From NCBI GenBank assembly GCA_947503885.1, contig CANNFD010000004.1, forward strand, positions 186,001-250,000: 64,000 nt of DNA, given 5' to 3'. Below are positions 1-7,097 of this stretch, in pieces (position 1 is the first letter of the stretch; every line of letters starts with the position of its first letter). The position numbers and the translations under genes are program-made. This stretch comes from an uncultured Olleya sp. (GTDB lineage Bacteria > Bacteroidota > Bacteroidia > Flavobacteriales > Flavobacteriaceae). Below the pieces are notes generated by a model, which saw only the letters and a program-made list of their open reading frames with translations, was not told where the DNA came from and ran no database searches.

Positions 1-208
1 AGGCCACTTTAATATCTTTTCTATAGACAATATTACCGGTATCTGGAGTGTCCAGCCCAGCAAGCATTTTTAAAATTGAAGTTTTTCCTGTTCCGTTTTT
101 TGCTACAAAAGCAATCTTTTGGTCCTTATGGACACTAAAGGATAAGCCTTCAAATAATGTTAGTTCGCCATAAGATTTAGCGATATTTTCTACTGTTAAA
201 TAATTCAA
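1..208 (-). CDS. ABC-F family ATPase, N-terminal part only
   Basis: The reverse strand encodes the first 69 residues of an ATP-binding cassette protein and runs off the window edge. Residues 36-44 form a Walker A (AKNGTGKTS). The spacing from the start (about 35 residues, no membrane segment) fits the first cassette of soluble ABC-F proteins, which act on ribosomes, rather than a transporter. I chose a TTG start at 208 because no ATG is available and the next residues (NYLTVENIAKSYG) match the usual first strand of the fold. A -7-like box lies just upstream at 224-231. The subfamily cannot be told from this fragment. Confidence 0.8.
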   Translation of the reverse strand, partial: MNYLTVENIAKSYGELTLFEGLSFSVHKDQKIAFVAKNGTGKTSILKMLAGLDTPDTGNIVYRKDIKVA

Positions 209-223
209 TGGATCTTTTTTTTA

Positions 224-231
224 CAAAGATG
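224..231 (-). promoter_or_regulatory. Putative -7 box of the ABC-F gene
   Basis: CATCTTTG on the minus strand differs in one base from the Bacteroidetes -7 consensus TAnnTTTG and is followed by GTAAAAAA. No clear TTG lies about 19 nt upstream, so support is weak. It would put transcription start only about 10 nt before the TTG start codon. Confidence 0.4.
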
Positions 232-363
232 GTTATTATTAGTGAAATGTAGAAAATGAAAGGTTAAAAGTTTAAAATTGGGCTTGCTTTTTAAGTTTGG
301 CGGTTAGCTATTGTCTGTTTGGTTAGTCCCGTGTTTATCAAATTCAAAAACACTGATAAATGT

Positions 364-393
364 TTTGTTTTAAAGGCTGAAAGGTTATATTTG
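364..393 (+). promoter_or_regulatory. Bacteroidetes-type promoter of the wza-wzc pair
   Basis: A TTG (365-367) lies 18 nt before TATATTTG (386-393), which matches the TTG/TAnnTTTG promoter of Bacteroidetes sigma factor. The ATG of the export gene follows 21 nt later, giving a short A-rich leader. Confidence 0.8.
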
Positions 394-414
394 TGATTAA
401 ACAAACGCCTCAAA

Positions 415-1212
415 ATGAAGCAGATTATAGTGTGTATTGTCCTGGTTTTGGGATTATTAAGTACCTCATGTATTACTAATAAAGACGTCGTTTATCTTCA
501 GGATAAAGGTACTATTGTAGATGATTCTCTTCAGATACAAGCATTAGCGACCCCTTATCGTGTTCAAGTTAATGACTTATTAAGTGTTAATGTTAAAGCA
601 GAAAAAAAGGAAGTCTCGGACTTAGTACAGATATTTAATCCAACCACAAGTGAAGTCGGTACTTCTGATCAATCATTATATTACACAGGATTTACAGTAG
701 ATTTACATGGTAATATTGAATTCCCAATTTTAGGAGAAATTAATGTGTTAGGTTTTACTACCGACGAAATTGAAGAAAAGGTTAAGGCGGTCATCTTACA
801 AAAGTATCTTAAAGCGACTGCCAAAATATACGTAACCGTTAAGTTATCCGGTTTAAAGTATACTACTTTAGGAGAAATAGGAGGTAAAGGGACACAGGTG
901 TTGTATCAGGACCGTGTAAATATCCTCGAAGCCATTGCTAATGCAGGCGATATCCTTGATACAGGAGATAGAAAAGATGTTTTAATATTACGACAGTACC
1001 CAAATGGACAGAAAATTCATCATATTGATTTGACCGATATTGCAGCTATGAAGTCCGAGTTTTATTATATACAACCTAATGATATCATCATGGTTAAACC
1101 ATTAAAACGAAAATCTATTGGTGCTGGTCAAACTGCGACCCAAACTTTAACGACTATTGCTAGTATCTTTTCAGTTTTAGTGAGTACTTATTTTTTAGCT
1201 AAAAATCTTTAA
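415..1212 (+). CDS. wza: Wza-like polysaccharide export lipoprotein
   Basis: This 265-residue protein is predicted to form the outer-membrane/periplasmic export channel for a surface polysaccharide. A lipoprotein signal peptide ends at Cys19 (LLSTSC). A poly-export domain spans about residues 45-145 and an SLBB-like domain about 150-230. A hydrophobic helix near the C-terminus (about 242-262) could be the membrane-spanning or amphipathic segment seen in this family. It is shorter than E. coli Wza (about 380 residues), which has more SLBB repeats; short forms are usual in Bacteroidetes. The next gene (Wzc type) starts 3 nt after its stop, so the two are almost certainly cotranscribed from the promoter at 364-393. 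Confidence 0.92.
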   Translation: MKQIIVCIVLVLGLLSTSCITNKDVVYLQDKGTIVDDSLQIQALATPYRVQVNDLLSVNVKAEKKEVSDLVQIFNPTTSEVGTSDQSLYYTGFTVDLHGNIEFPILGEINVLGFTTDEIEEKVKAVILQKYLKATAKIYVTVKLSGLKYTTLGEIGGKGTQVLYQDRVNILEAIANAGDILDTGDRKDVLILRQYPNGQKIHHIDLTDIAAMKSEFYYIQPNDIIMVKPLKRKSIGAGQTATQTLTTIASIFSVLVSTYFLAKNL

Positions 1213-1215
1213 AAT

Positions 1216-3678
1216 ATGGAAGAACATTTAAACGGTACTAACGTTCAGAGTTTTGATTTTAAAGCTTTTGTTTTTAGGGCAATAAGTTATTGGAAATGGT
1301 TTTTATTAGCTTTAATTATTGGCTTGTATGTTGTTTATCAGCAAAACATAAGAAGAGAGTTTCCGTATACTTTAGATGCTTCTCTTACCGTACAAGATGA
1401 TAAAAATCCATTATTTACTTCCAATACCAGTTTGGTTTTTAATTACGGTGGGATTTCAGGTAAAGTACAAGAAGTCTTACTAAATTTAAAATCTAGAAAG
1501 CATCATGAAAAAGTTGTTGATAGTTTAGGTTTGTACCTTAGTTATCTTAAACAAGGTCGTTTTTATAAAACCGATATTTATGGTAGCCACCCGTTTCAAT
1601 TTGAAGGTTTAGAGGGGGGCTATCAATTATTGGGACACCCAATAAAACTGGTGTTTTTAGATGCTACTACTTTTGAATTGTCTTATGATTTAGGCGAAGC
1701 TCAAAATGTTGTTACCCAAAATTTTAAGACTAAAGAAGTAAAATCCTTACCTGTCTCTTCTGCAGTGTTTTCTAAAACTTATGCATTAGATGATTTTATT
1801 GATTTACCCTTTTTAAAAGGTCGTTTTATTAAAAAAGAGAAGGCTACCATCACAAAAGGACAAGAGTTTTTTATACAGTATAAGAGTTTTGATGCTACAG
1901 TCTCTTCTTTTTCAAACAATTATGTTGTTACTAACCAGCAAAATTCTCCCTTATTAACGGTTAAGTTAACTAATAAAAATAAAGCTAAAATTGTAGATTA
2001 TCTTAATACGTCTGTTTTTATTTTAGAACGCGATCAGTTGCAACGTAAAAACCAATATGCGATTAATACAGTAGCTTTTATAGACAAGCAATTGGCACGT
2101 GTTAAGGGACAACTTAATAGAAAAGCAGACTCATTAAACGATTTTAAACGAAGTAATAAAATATTTGATATCGAAAGTGAAAGCACTTTGCTATCTAGTA
2201 AGATAGAGGAGTATAATACTCAAAAGGAGGTATTAAACGAAACCCTATTGTCTTATGATTTACTAAAAAACTATTTGTTAACCAGTTCTGATTTTACTAG
2301 TTTTCCTGCCCCAGCATTACAAGGTATTGACGACTCTAATATATCGTCAGGCATCTCAAAAATTGTTGCTTTGTCTGTTCAAAAGTCAACATTAGAAACC
2401 TCGGTTAGAGATAATGTGTCTGTGTTTGACGATTTGAATAATCAAATCGAGTCGCTTAAAAATGTAATGATAGAAAATATCGCTTCAGTTAAAGCTAATA
2501 TTGGCTATCAAATTCAATCTTTAAATTCTAGGATTTATAGTTCCGAACGTGAATTTTCAACGTTACCAGAAAATCAGCAAAAGCTTGAAGCTATTGAGCG
2601 TGAGTATTTATTAAGTCAAAGTACGTACAATTTATATTTAGCTAAACGCGGTGAAGCCGATTTGATTAAGGCGTCTAATATTTCTGATATTATTTTAATA
2701 GAACCAGCTAAAGATATTGGACAAGGTCGTAACGCTGTTAACCTTAATATACGTTATGTTTTTGCTGTTTTTGCTGCTTTAATCCCTATTTTATTATTGT
2801 CTTTTATTATTACCTTTTTTGATAATAAAATCCATACACCAAACGATTTAGAAAAATTAGCTAAAATACCGTTATTGGGTGTTGTTGGTAAAAATGATTC
2901 TGAAAATAATTTAGCAGTTTTTAATAAGCCTAAGTCTGCAGTAGCAGAAGCTTTTCGTGCTATTCGGTCTAGCTTGCAGTTTATGTATAAAAAACATGAG
3001 CTTGATGTTGGGGGGACTAAAACGGTCATGGTAACGTCTTCGGTTAGTGGGGAAGGAAAGACTTTTTGTTCTATTAATATTGCTACAGTTTTTGCATTAA
3101 GTGGTAAAAAAACAGTGTTGGTTGGATTGGATTTACGAAAACCTAAAATATTTGGCGATTTTGATATAGATAATAATACAGGTGCAGTTAATTATTTAAT
3201 TGGTCAGCAATCTTTAAATGAAGTTGTGCAGCAAACTAAAGTTGCAAATTTAGATGTTATTACCTCTGGACCTATTCCTCCAAATCCTTCAGAGTTATTG
3301 ATTGGTCCACAAATGGATCAGTTTATTGCCGAGTTAAAAGCAGAGTATGATTATATTGTATTAGATACACCGCCTGTTGGTTTGGTTGCTGATGCTTTGG
3401 AATTGACCGAGTATGTTGATGCTTCGTTGTATGTTGTGCGTCAGGATTATACTAAAAAAGAAATGTTATCATTAATTACCGATAAACACAAAAAAGGAGA
3501 GGTTAAAAATATTAGCTTTTTATATAATTACTACGATCAAAAAGGGAAGTATGGTTATGGTTACGGTTATGGCTATGGTTATGGGTACGGTTATGGTGCC
3601 TATGGCAATGGGTATCATGAAGATCATAAGCTAAAAACGACTTTGTTGTCTCGTTTAAAAAGAGTGTTTGGGAAGTGA
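1216..3678 (+). CDS. wzc: Wzc-type polysaccharide chain-length regulator / tyrosine autokinase
   Basis: An 820-residue inner-membrane BY-kinase that would control polymer length and export together with the preceding Wza-like protein. It has TM1 at about 26-41, a periplasmic Wzz/GNVR region with coiled-coil character, TM2 at about 514-535, then a cytoplasmic P-loop kinase. The Walker A is SGEGKT (K615), the Walker A' region is LVGLDLRKPK (about 639-650), and the Walker B is VLDTPP (715-720). The C-terminus holds the autophosphorylation cluster: eight Tyr-Gly pairs at 779-794 followed by two more tyrosines (796, 800). The kinase and Wzz parts are fused in one chain, as in proteobacterial Wzc. 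A small region of unusually regular codons encodes the Tyr tail. Confidence 0.95.
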   Translation: MEEHLNGTNVQSFDFKAFVFRAISYWKWFLLALIIGLYVVYQQNIRREFPYTLDASLTVQDDKNPLFTSNTSLVFNYGGISGKVQEVLLNLKSRKHHEKVVDSLGLYLSYLKQGRFYKTDIYGSHPFQFEGLEGGYQLLGHPIKLVFLDATTFELSYDLGEAQNVVTQNFKTKEVKSLPVSSAVFSKTYALDDFIDLPFLKGRFIKKEKATITKGQEFFIQYKSFDATVSSFSNNYVVTNQQNSPLLTVKLTNKNKAKIVDYLNTSVFILERDQLQRKNQYAINTVAFIDKQLARVKGQLNRKADSLNDFKRSNKIFDIESESTLLSSKIEEYNTQKEVLNETLLSYDLLKNYLLTSSDFTSFPAPALQGIDDSNISSGISKIVALSVQKSTLETSVRDNVSVFDDLNNQIESLKNVMIENIASVKANIGYQIQSLNSRIYSSEREFSTLPENQQKLEAIEREYLLSQSTYNLYLAKRGEADLIKASNISDIILIEPAKDIGQGRNAVNLNIRYVFAVFAALIPILLLSFIITFFDNKIHTPNDLEKLAKIPLLGVVGKNDSENNLAVFNKPKSAVAEAFRAIRSSLQFMYKKHELDVGGTKTVMVTSSVSGEGKTFCSINIATVFALSGKKTVLVGLDLRKPKIFGDFDIDNNTGAVNYLIGQQSLNEVVQQTKVANLDVITSGPIPPNPSELLIGPQMDQFIAELKAEYDYIVLDTPPVGLVADALELTEYVDASLYVVRQDYTKKEMLSLITDKHKKGEVKNISFLYNYYDQKGKYGYGYGYGYGYGYGYGAYGNGYHEDHKLKTTLLSRLKRVFGK
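3550..3597 (+). repeat. In-frame 6-bp repeat encoding (Tyr-Gly)8
   Basis: Eight consecutive hexamers TAY-GGN encode eight Tyr-Gly pairs at the end of the Wzc-type kinase. The unit is a multiple of three, so unit gain or loss would change the number of phosphorylatable tyrosines without breaking the frame. Confidence 0.95.
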
Positions 3679-3683
3679 TGGTG

Positions 3684-3725
3684 CTCGATACGATGCTTCT
3701 ATGGTCGCATCACTTGAACTGACAA
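3684..3725. repeat. Degenerate REP-like intergenic element, copy 1
   Basis: The stretch begins CTCGATAC and ends CACTTGAACTGACA, with GATGC...GCATC able to pair between. A second copy with the same ends occurs at 42504-42544. Both are intergenic and lie close to gene ends, which is typical of short interspersed palindromic elements. Family membership is inferred only from the two copies seen here. Confidence 0.45.
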
Positions 3726-3776
3726 AAGGGTGGTGTTGGTTTATTGTCTTGTCACTTAACTGGATTTTATAATATA

Positions 3777-3810
3777 AAAAAAGAGGAAGTAGTACTACTT
3801 CCTCTTTTTT
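3777..3810. terminator. Perfect bidirectional terminator
   Basis: A 34-bp perfect inverted repeat with 17-bp arms (AAAAGAGGAAGTAGT and its complement) carries an A-tract on one side and a T-tract on the other. It can end both the wzc transcript and the convergent gene at 3815-4564. Confidence 0.92.
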
Positions 3811-3814
3811 GTAA

Positions 3815-4564
3815 TTAGACAATGTCTAATATTTGTAGCACGTTATACGCTCCATTATTTAACGCATATTGCGTTCCGTTTACTTCTTGATAAAATGCTA
3901 ATTTTAAAAAGTAGTAGTTTTGACCTGTGCCAACAGGCATTGAAGGAGGTGTTGCATTAACAGTTGTAGCTGTTCCGTTTAACGGAATGTTAACCTCTGG
4001 ACTTAAGATAAGTTCCTTCTCTTCAGTAATAAAGTCAAGATTTAAAACCCCAGCAATGCAACTGACATGTGTTGCTCCTCCGGGAGCATTAATGTCTTGT
4101 GAAGGATTAAGGTTTGCAATGCTTACTTCTCCAGTTGTCGTGTCCATTTGGTATTCGGCATGCAATACACTGTCTAAAGGGGCATTGTTGTTAAAGTCAA
4201 ATGCTTTTAACGCCTGCTTTCCTTCTGTAGTAGTTATCCCAATCCCTACTTGTCGTTGTCCTCTAGCAGAAGACAAGTCTGCATTTTTTACTACGCTCAT
4301 TGCTTTAGTTAATCGGCTAGAAACACGACCGTCTTTAACATCCGCTAATAGTGGCGTTATTGCTTGTCTTAAGATCTTACCGCTTTTTGCGATATGGCCA
4401 AATTCGGTTCCATTTTCACGTGTTCTAATAAATGCAGGATCATTTTGGATTCTATTTTTTGAAATCCCTCCTTTTGTGCGGACTAAATATCCGTCTTTTC
4501 CTTTATAAAAGGTTAGCCCGTCTAGGGTTCCTTCTATTTTAATTAGGCTTTTTAATTTTGCCAT
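3815..4564 (-). CDS. Conserved Bacteroidetes protein of unknown function
   Basis: A 249-residue protein that I cannot assign to a function. There is no signal peptide or membrane segment. The N-terminus is basic and has a pattern (IEGTLDGLTFYKGKDGYLVR, then DPAFIRTREN) that I recall from multi-copy hypothetical proteins of Bacteroidetes. The first ~130 residues are rich in Lys/Arg and Gly; the rest looks like beta-rich, Asn/Thr-containing sequence. It is monocistronic, convergent with wzc, ends in the shared terminator and has a leader of roughly 100 nt with a small hairpin near the start. It sits inside the polysaccharide locus but nothing ties it to glycan synthesis. Confidence 0.75.
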   Translation of the reverse strand: MAKLKSLIKIEGTLDGLTFYKGKDGYLVRTKGGISKNRIQNDPAFIRTRENGTEFGHIAKSGKILRQAITPLLADVKDGRVSSRLTKAMSVVKNADLSSARGQRQVGIGITTTEGKQALKAFDFNNNAPLDSVLHAEYQMDTTTGEVSIANLNPSQDINAPGGATHVSCIAGVLNLDFITEEKELILSPEVNIPLNGTATTVNATPPSMPVGTGQNYYFLKLAFYQEVNGTQYALNNGAYNVLQILDIV

Positions 4565-4576
4565 CTTTTTTGTTAT

Positions 4577-4593
4577 TATGAGTCTTTTAGGAC
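4577..4593 (-). promoter_or_regulatory. Small hairpin in the leader of the 3815-4564 gene
   Basis: GAGTC-CTAAAA-GACTC (read on the minus strand) can form a 5-bp stem about 13 nt before the ATG. It could influence translation; the stem is short, so this is only suggestive. Confidence 0.35.
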
Positions 4594-4670
4594 TCGTTAT
4601 TAAATATGTGTTATAAAGTTAAAAGTTGTTCTTCGCGGTACCTTTCCAAACATTTTTATCCTTTATACTC

Positions 4671-4678
4671 CAAAATTA
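4671..4678 (-). promoter_or_regulatory. Putative -7 box for the 3815-4564 gene
   Basis: TAATTTTG on the minus strand fits TAnnTTTG. No TTG is found at the ideal upstream distance, so only half the promoter is supported. It predicts a leader of about 100 nt. Confidence 0.45.
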
Positions 4679-4920
4679 TGACGAATGATTCAGTACTATT
4701 TTCAATTTTACTGATTTACATTAAAGTTGTTGTTTTAGATGTTAATTGTTGGATTTTAGCTATTTAGCGTCATTACGCTTGGTTTGTGCTTTTTTGATTG
4801 TTTGTTTCTATTTTACTGTTTTTGATGCTTTTTACTGTTTTAAGCCTTTTTTACTATAATAGCAGGTTTTTGTTTTTTTAACAGTGGTATACTTAAAGCC
4901 GTAAGTAAGTAGTCTTTTGA

Positions 4921-5386
4921 TGGGTGGTAGATAGTAGTTAGGGGTTAGGGGTTAGTAGTTAGGGGTTAGTAGATAGTAGTTAGTAGTTAGTGGTTGGTAA
5001 TTAGTAATTTAGTAGATAGTAATTAGGGGTTAGTAATTTAGTAGTTAGGGGTTAGTAGTTAGTAGATAGTAATTAGTAGTTAGTAGTTAGGGGTTAGTAA
5101 TTTAGTAGTTGGTAATTAGTTGTAAGTAATTAGTAGATAGTAGATAGTGGTTAGGGGTTAGTAATTTAGTAGTTGGTAATTAGTTGTAAGTAATTAGTAG
5201 ATAGTAGATAGTGGTTAGGGGTTAGGGGTTAGTGGTTGGTGGTTAGGGGTTAGTAATTTAGTAGTTAGGGGTTAGTAATTTAGGGGTTAGTAATTTAGTA
5301 GATAGTAATTAGTAATTTAGTAGTTAGTAGATAGTAATTAGTGGTAAGTAATTAGTGGTTGGTAGTTAGTAATTAGTGGTTGGTAA
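4921..5386 (+). repeat. Heptamer tandem array 1 (about 66 units)
   Basis: The region is built almost wholly of 7-bp units of the form AGTRRTT, with variants AGTAGTT, AGTAATT, AGTAGAT, AGTGGTT, AGGGGTT and occasional 8-bp AGTAATTT. There are no spacers, so this is a degenerate satellite and not CRISPR. Because each unit carries TAG and seven is not a multiple of three, all plus-strand frames are closed. A 64-bp block is duplicated in tandem (starts 5090 and 5154), showing later higher-order expansion. Confidence 0.97.
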
Positions 5387-5686
5387 AAAAGGGGTAAGCT
5401 GGAGTAGGTGATAAGGGAAGTTAAAAACGCATAATTTTTTAATTGTGATGTAAGGTTGTTTTTGTTGTGTTCTTTAAATTGTGTGAAAAGTATCTTATCT
5501 GAACTTCTTGCTAGTGCAGGTGGTTTTAAGGTTGGTTGTAGCGTTTTTTTTTTCTATTTAATTATATTATTGATAAGCTAATGAGGATAAGGGTTTAGAG
5601 TAGATTTAAACAATAGATGTTGATAAGTAGTATCAATTTTGTTTATAGTTTGTTTTAAAAAGAAAGAATACTTTGTAGTTTTACAT

Positions 5687-5728
5687 AACTAATAATCAAT
5701 AACTAATAACTAATAATCAACAACTAAA
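5687..5728 (-). repeat. Six-unit heptamer mini-array, inverted relative to array 1
   Basis: Six exact 7-bp units follow each other: AACTAAT, AATCAAT, AACTAAT, AACTAAT, AATCAAC, AACTAAA. Read on the other strand they give ATTAGTT-type units as in the large array. The run ends directly before a possible start region. Confidence 0.85.
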
Positions 5729-5797
5729 ACATGACAAGTAGGAACTTTATTAATTATGTTGCTTTAAAAGTAGCATGTAAAAACAACGTTAGGGAAA

Positions 5798-6055
5798 ATG
5801 AAACGACTATGTATCAATTCGGCAGAGATTGCTGCTATTTTAGGAAAAAGTCAGTCTAATGCTCAAAATATAGTTAGAAATATTAAATATATTTATGAGA
5901 AAAAGAAACATCAACCGATAACTATACGGGAGTTTTGTGACTATATGGATTTTCCTTATCAGGATGTTTTTGATATGATAAATGCTAAAAAACCTACAGT
6001 TGCCTCCACTTCTTCTTTAGAGCCTGTTAAGTCTAATACTCTTAAATCTGTATAG
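5798..6055 (+). CDS. Small putative helix-turn-helix protein
   Basis: An 85-residue soluble protein. Residues 8-30 (INSAEIAAILGKSQSNAQNI) look like a helix-turn-helix in which an Ile-Ala-x-x-Leu-Gly-Lys-Ser turn precedes the recognition helix. A second helical part (TIREFCDYMDFPYQDVFDMI) follows, then a Ser/Thr-rich tail. It may be a DNA-binding accessory or regulatory protein of the adjacent polysaccharide genes; that is inference from position only. The ATG at 5798 is the first in this frame. It lies just after the inverted heptamer mini-array and upstream of the Wzm/Wzt operon, from which it is separated by 162 nt. Confidence 0.65.
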   Translation: MKRLCINSAEIAAILGKSQSNAQNIVRNIKYIYEKKKHQPITIREFCDYMDFPYQDVFDMINAKKPTVASTSSLEPVKSNTLKSV

Positions 6056-6217
6056 CTTAGTTGTTTTGTTTTTTATTATACTCTTTTTGCTAATCTTAAA
6101 TTTTATCTCCAACCCTATATTATTATCAGTTTTTATCCACAAAAAAGCTTATTTTGTAATGTAAAACTCCAAAAAAATTGTTTATTTGTTATTTAAGTTA
6201 AATCAACAATTACAACT

Positions 6218-7096
6218 TTGGATACCAAAGCAACTTCACAGGATTGGTTATACACCATATCCCCTAAAAAAAAGCTAATAGATCTTAATTTTAAAGAGAT
6301 TTGGCGCTATCGGGATTTATTATTTTTATTTGTTAAGCGTGATATTATTACGCAATACAAACAAACGGTATTAGGCCCTTTATGGTATTTTATACAACCC
6401 TTATTTACGTCTATAATCTTTACTCTTATTTTTAATAATTTAGCAGCTATTCCAACCGGTAATGGGATCCCCTCTTTTTTATTTAATTTGGCAGGGATTA
6501 CCTCTTGGAACTATTTTAGTTCTTGTCTATCTGGTACAAGTGATACTTTTAAAGCTAATCAAGGTATCTTTGGCAAGGTCTATTTTCCTAGAGTGATTAC
6601 TCCGTTATCCGTGGTGTTTTCTAATCTTATAAAATTCGGAATACAGTTACTAGTTTTTGTTAGTTTCTATATTTATTTTGTGTTTTTTACAGATAAAGCT
6701 TTTAATGCTGTACCTCAAACAGCTATTCTTCTTATACCAATTGTTATTGCTTTTATGGGCTTATTTGGTTTAGGTTTTGGTATGATCATTTCTTCTTTAA
6801 CTACTAAATATAGAGATTTAACCTTTTTAGTAGGCTTTGGTGTGCAATTATTAATGTATGCTTCTGCAGTGATGTACCCCCTGTCTTATTTTAAAGAAAA
6901 AGTGCCAGACTATGCTTGGTTAGTAGAATATAACCCAATGACAACTATTATAGAATTGTTTAGATATATGACTTTAGGAATCGGTGAGTTTTCAATGTCA
7001 AAATTTTTGTATGCAGGAGTAATCAGTGTGGCTTTCTTTTTAATAGGCTTAGTTATATTTAATAAAACAGAAAAAACGTTTATAGATACTGTTTAA
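6218..7096 (+). CDS. wzm: Wzm-like ABC-2 polysaccharide export permease
   Basis: A 292-residue integral membrane protein with about six hydrophobic segments and the ABC-2 polysaccharide permease signature near the N-terminus (FVKRDIITQYKQTVLGPLWY). It would form the inner-membrane channel that moves a lipid-linked glycan to the periplasm. The frame opens with TTG at 6218; no in-frame ATG gives a full-length N-terminus, so a TTG start is accepted. The cognate ATPase begins 1 nt after its stop, as usual for Wzm-Wzt pairs. Confidence 0.93.
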   Translation: MDTKATSQDWLYTISPKKKLIDLNFKEIWRYRDLLFLFVKRDIITQYKQTVLGPLWYFIQPLFTSIIFTLIFNNLAAIPTGNGIPSFLFNLAGITSWNYFSSCLSGTSDTFKANQGIFGKVYFPRVITPLSVVFSNLIKFGIQLLVFVSFYIYFVFFTDKAFNAVPQTAILLIPIVIAFMGLFGLGFGMIISSLTTKYRDLTFLVGFGVQLLMYASAVMYPLSYFKEKVPDYAWLVEYNPMTTIIELFRYMTLGIGEFSMSKFLYAGVISVAFFLIGLVIFNKTEKTFIDTV

Positions 7097-7097
7097 T

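Larger units (their letters stand above)
4565..5797. other. 1.2-kb noncoding region between divergent genes
   Basis: No convincing gene is seen. It holds the leader and possible promoter of the minus-strand gene, an AT-rich stretch (4680-4920), the long heptamer array (4921-5386), a second AT-rich stretch (5400-5680) and a six-unit inverted mini-array (5687-5728). A 42-codon reading frame at 5731-5859 overlaps the next gene in another frame and is not called. Confidence 0.8.

Noticed and set aside
3927-4508. 193-codon plus-strand open frame
   Set aside because: It lies wholly antisense to the better-supported gene at 3815-4564 and has no leader signal or recognisable domain.
4921-5386. Heptamer array as a CRISPR array
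   Set aside because: Units are 7 bp, degenerate and contiguous; there are no spacers and no cas genes in the window.
3815-5797. Prophage or insertion sequence remnant
   Set aside because: No transposase, integrase, terminal inverted repeats or target duplication are visible.
5731-5859. 42-codon frame starting right after the inverted mini-array
   Set aside because: It has a well-placed ATG, but its second half is the out-of-frame reading of the HTH-like gene and its sequence has no domain. A tiny leader peptide cannot be excluded.
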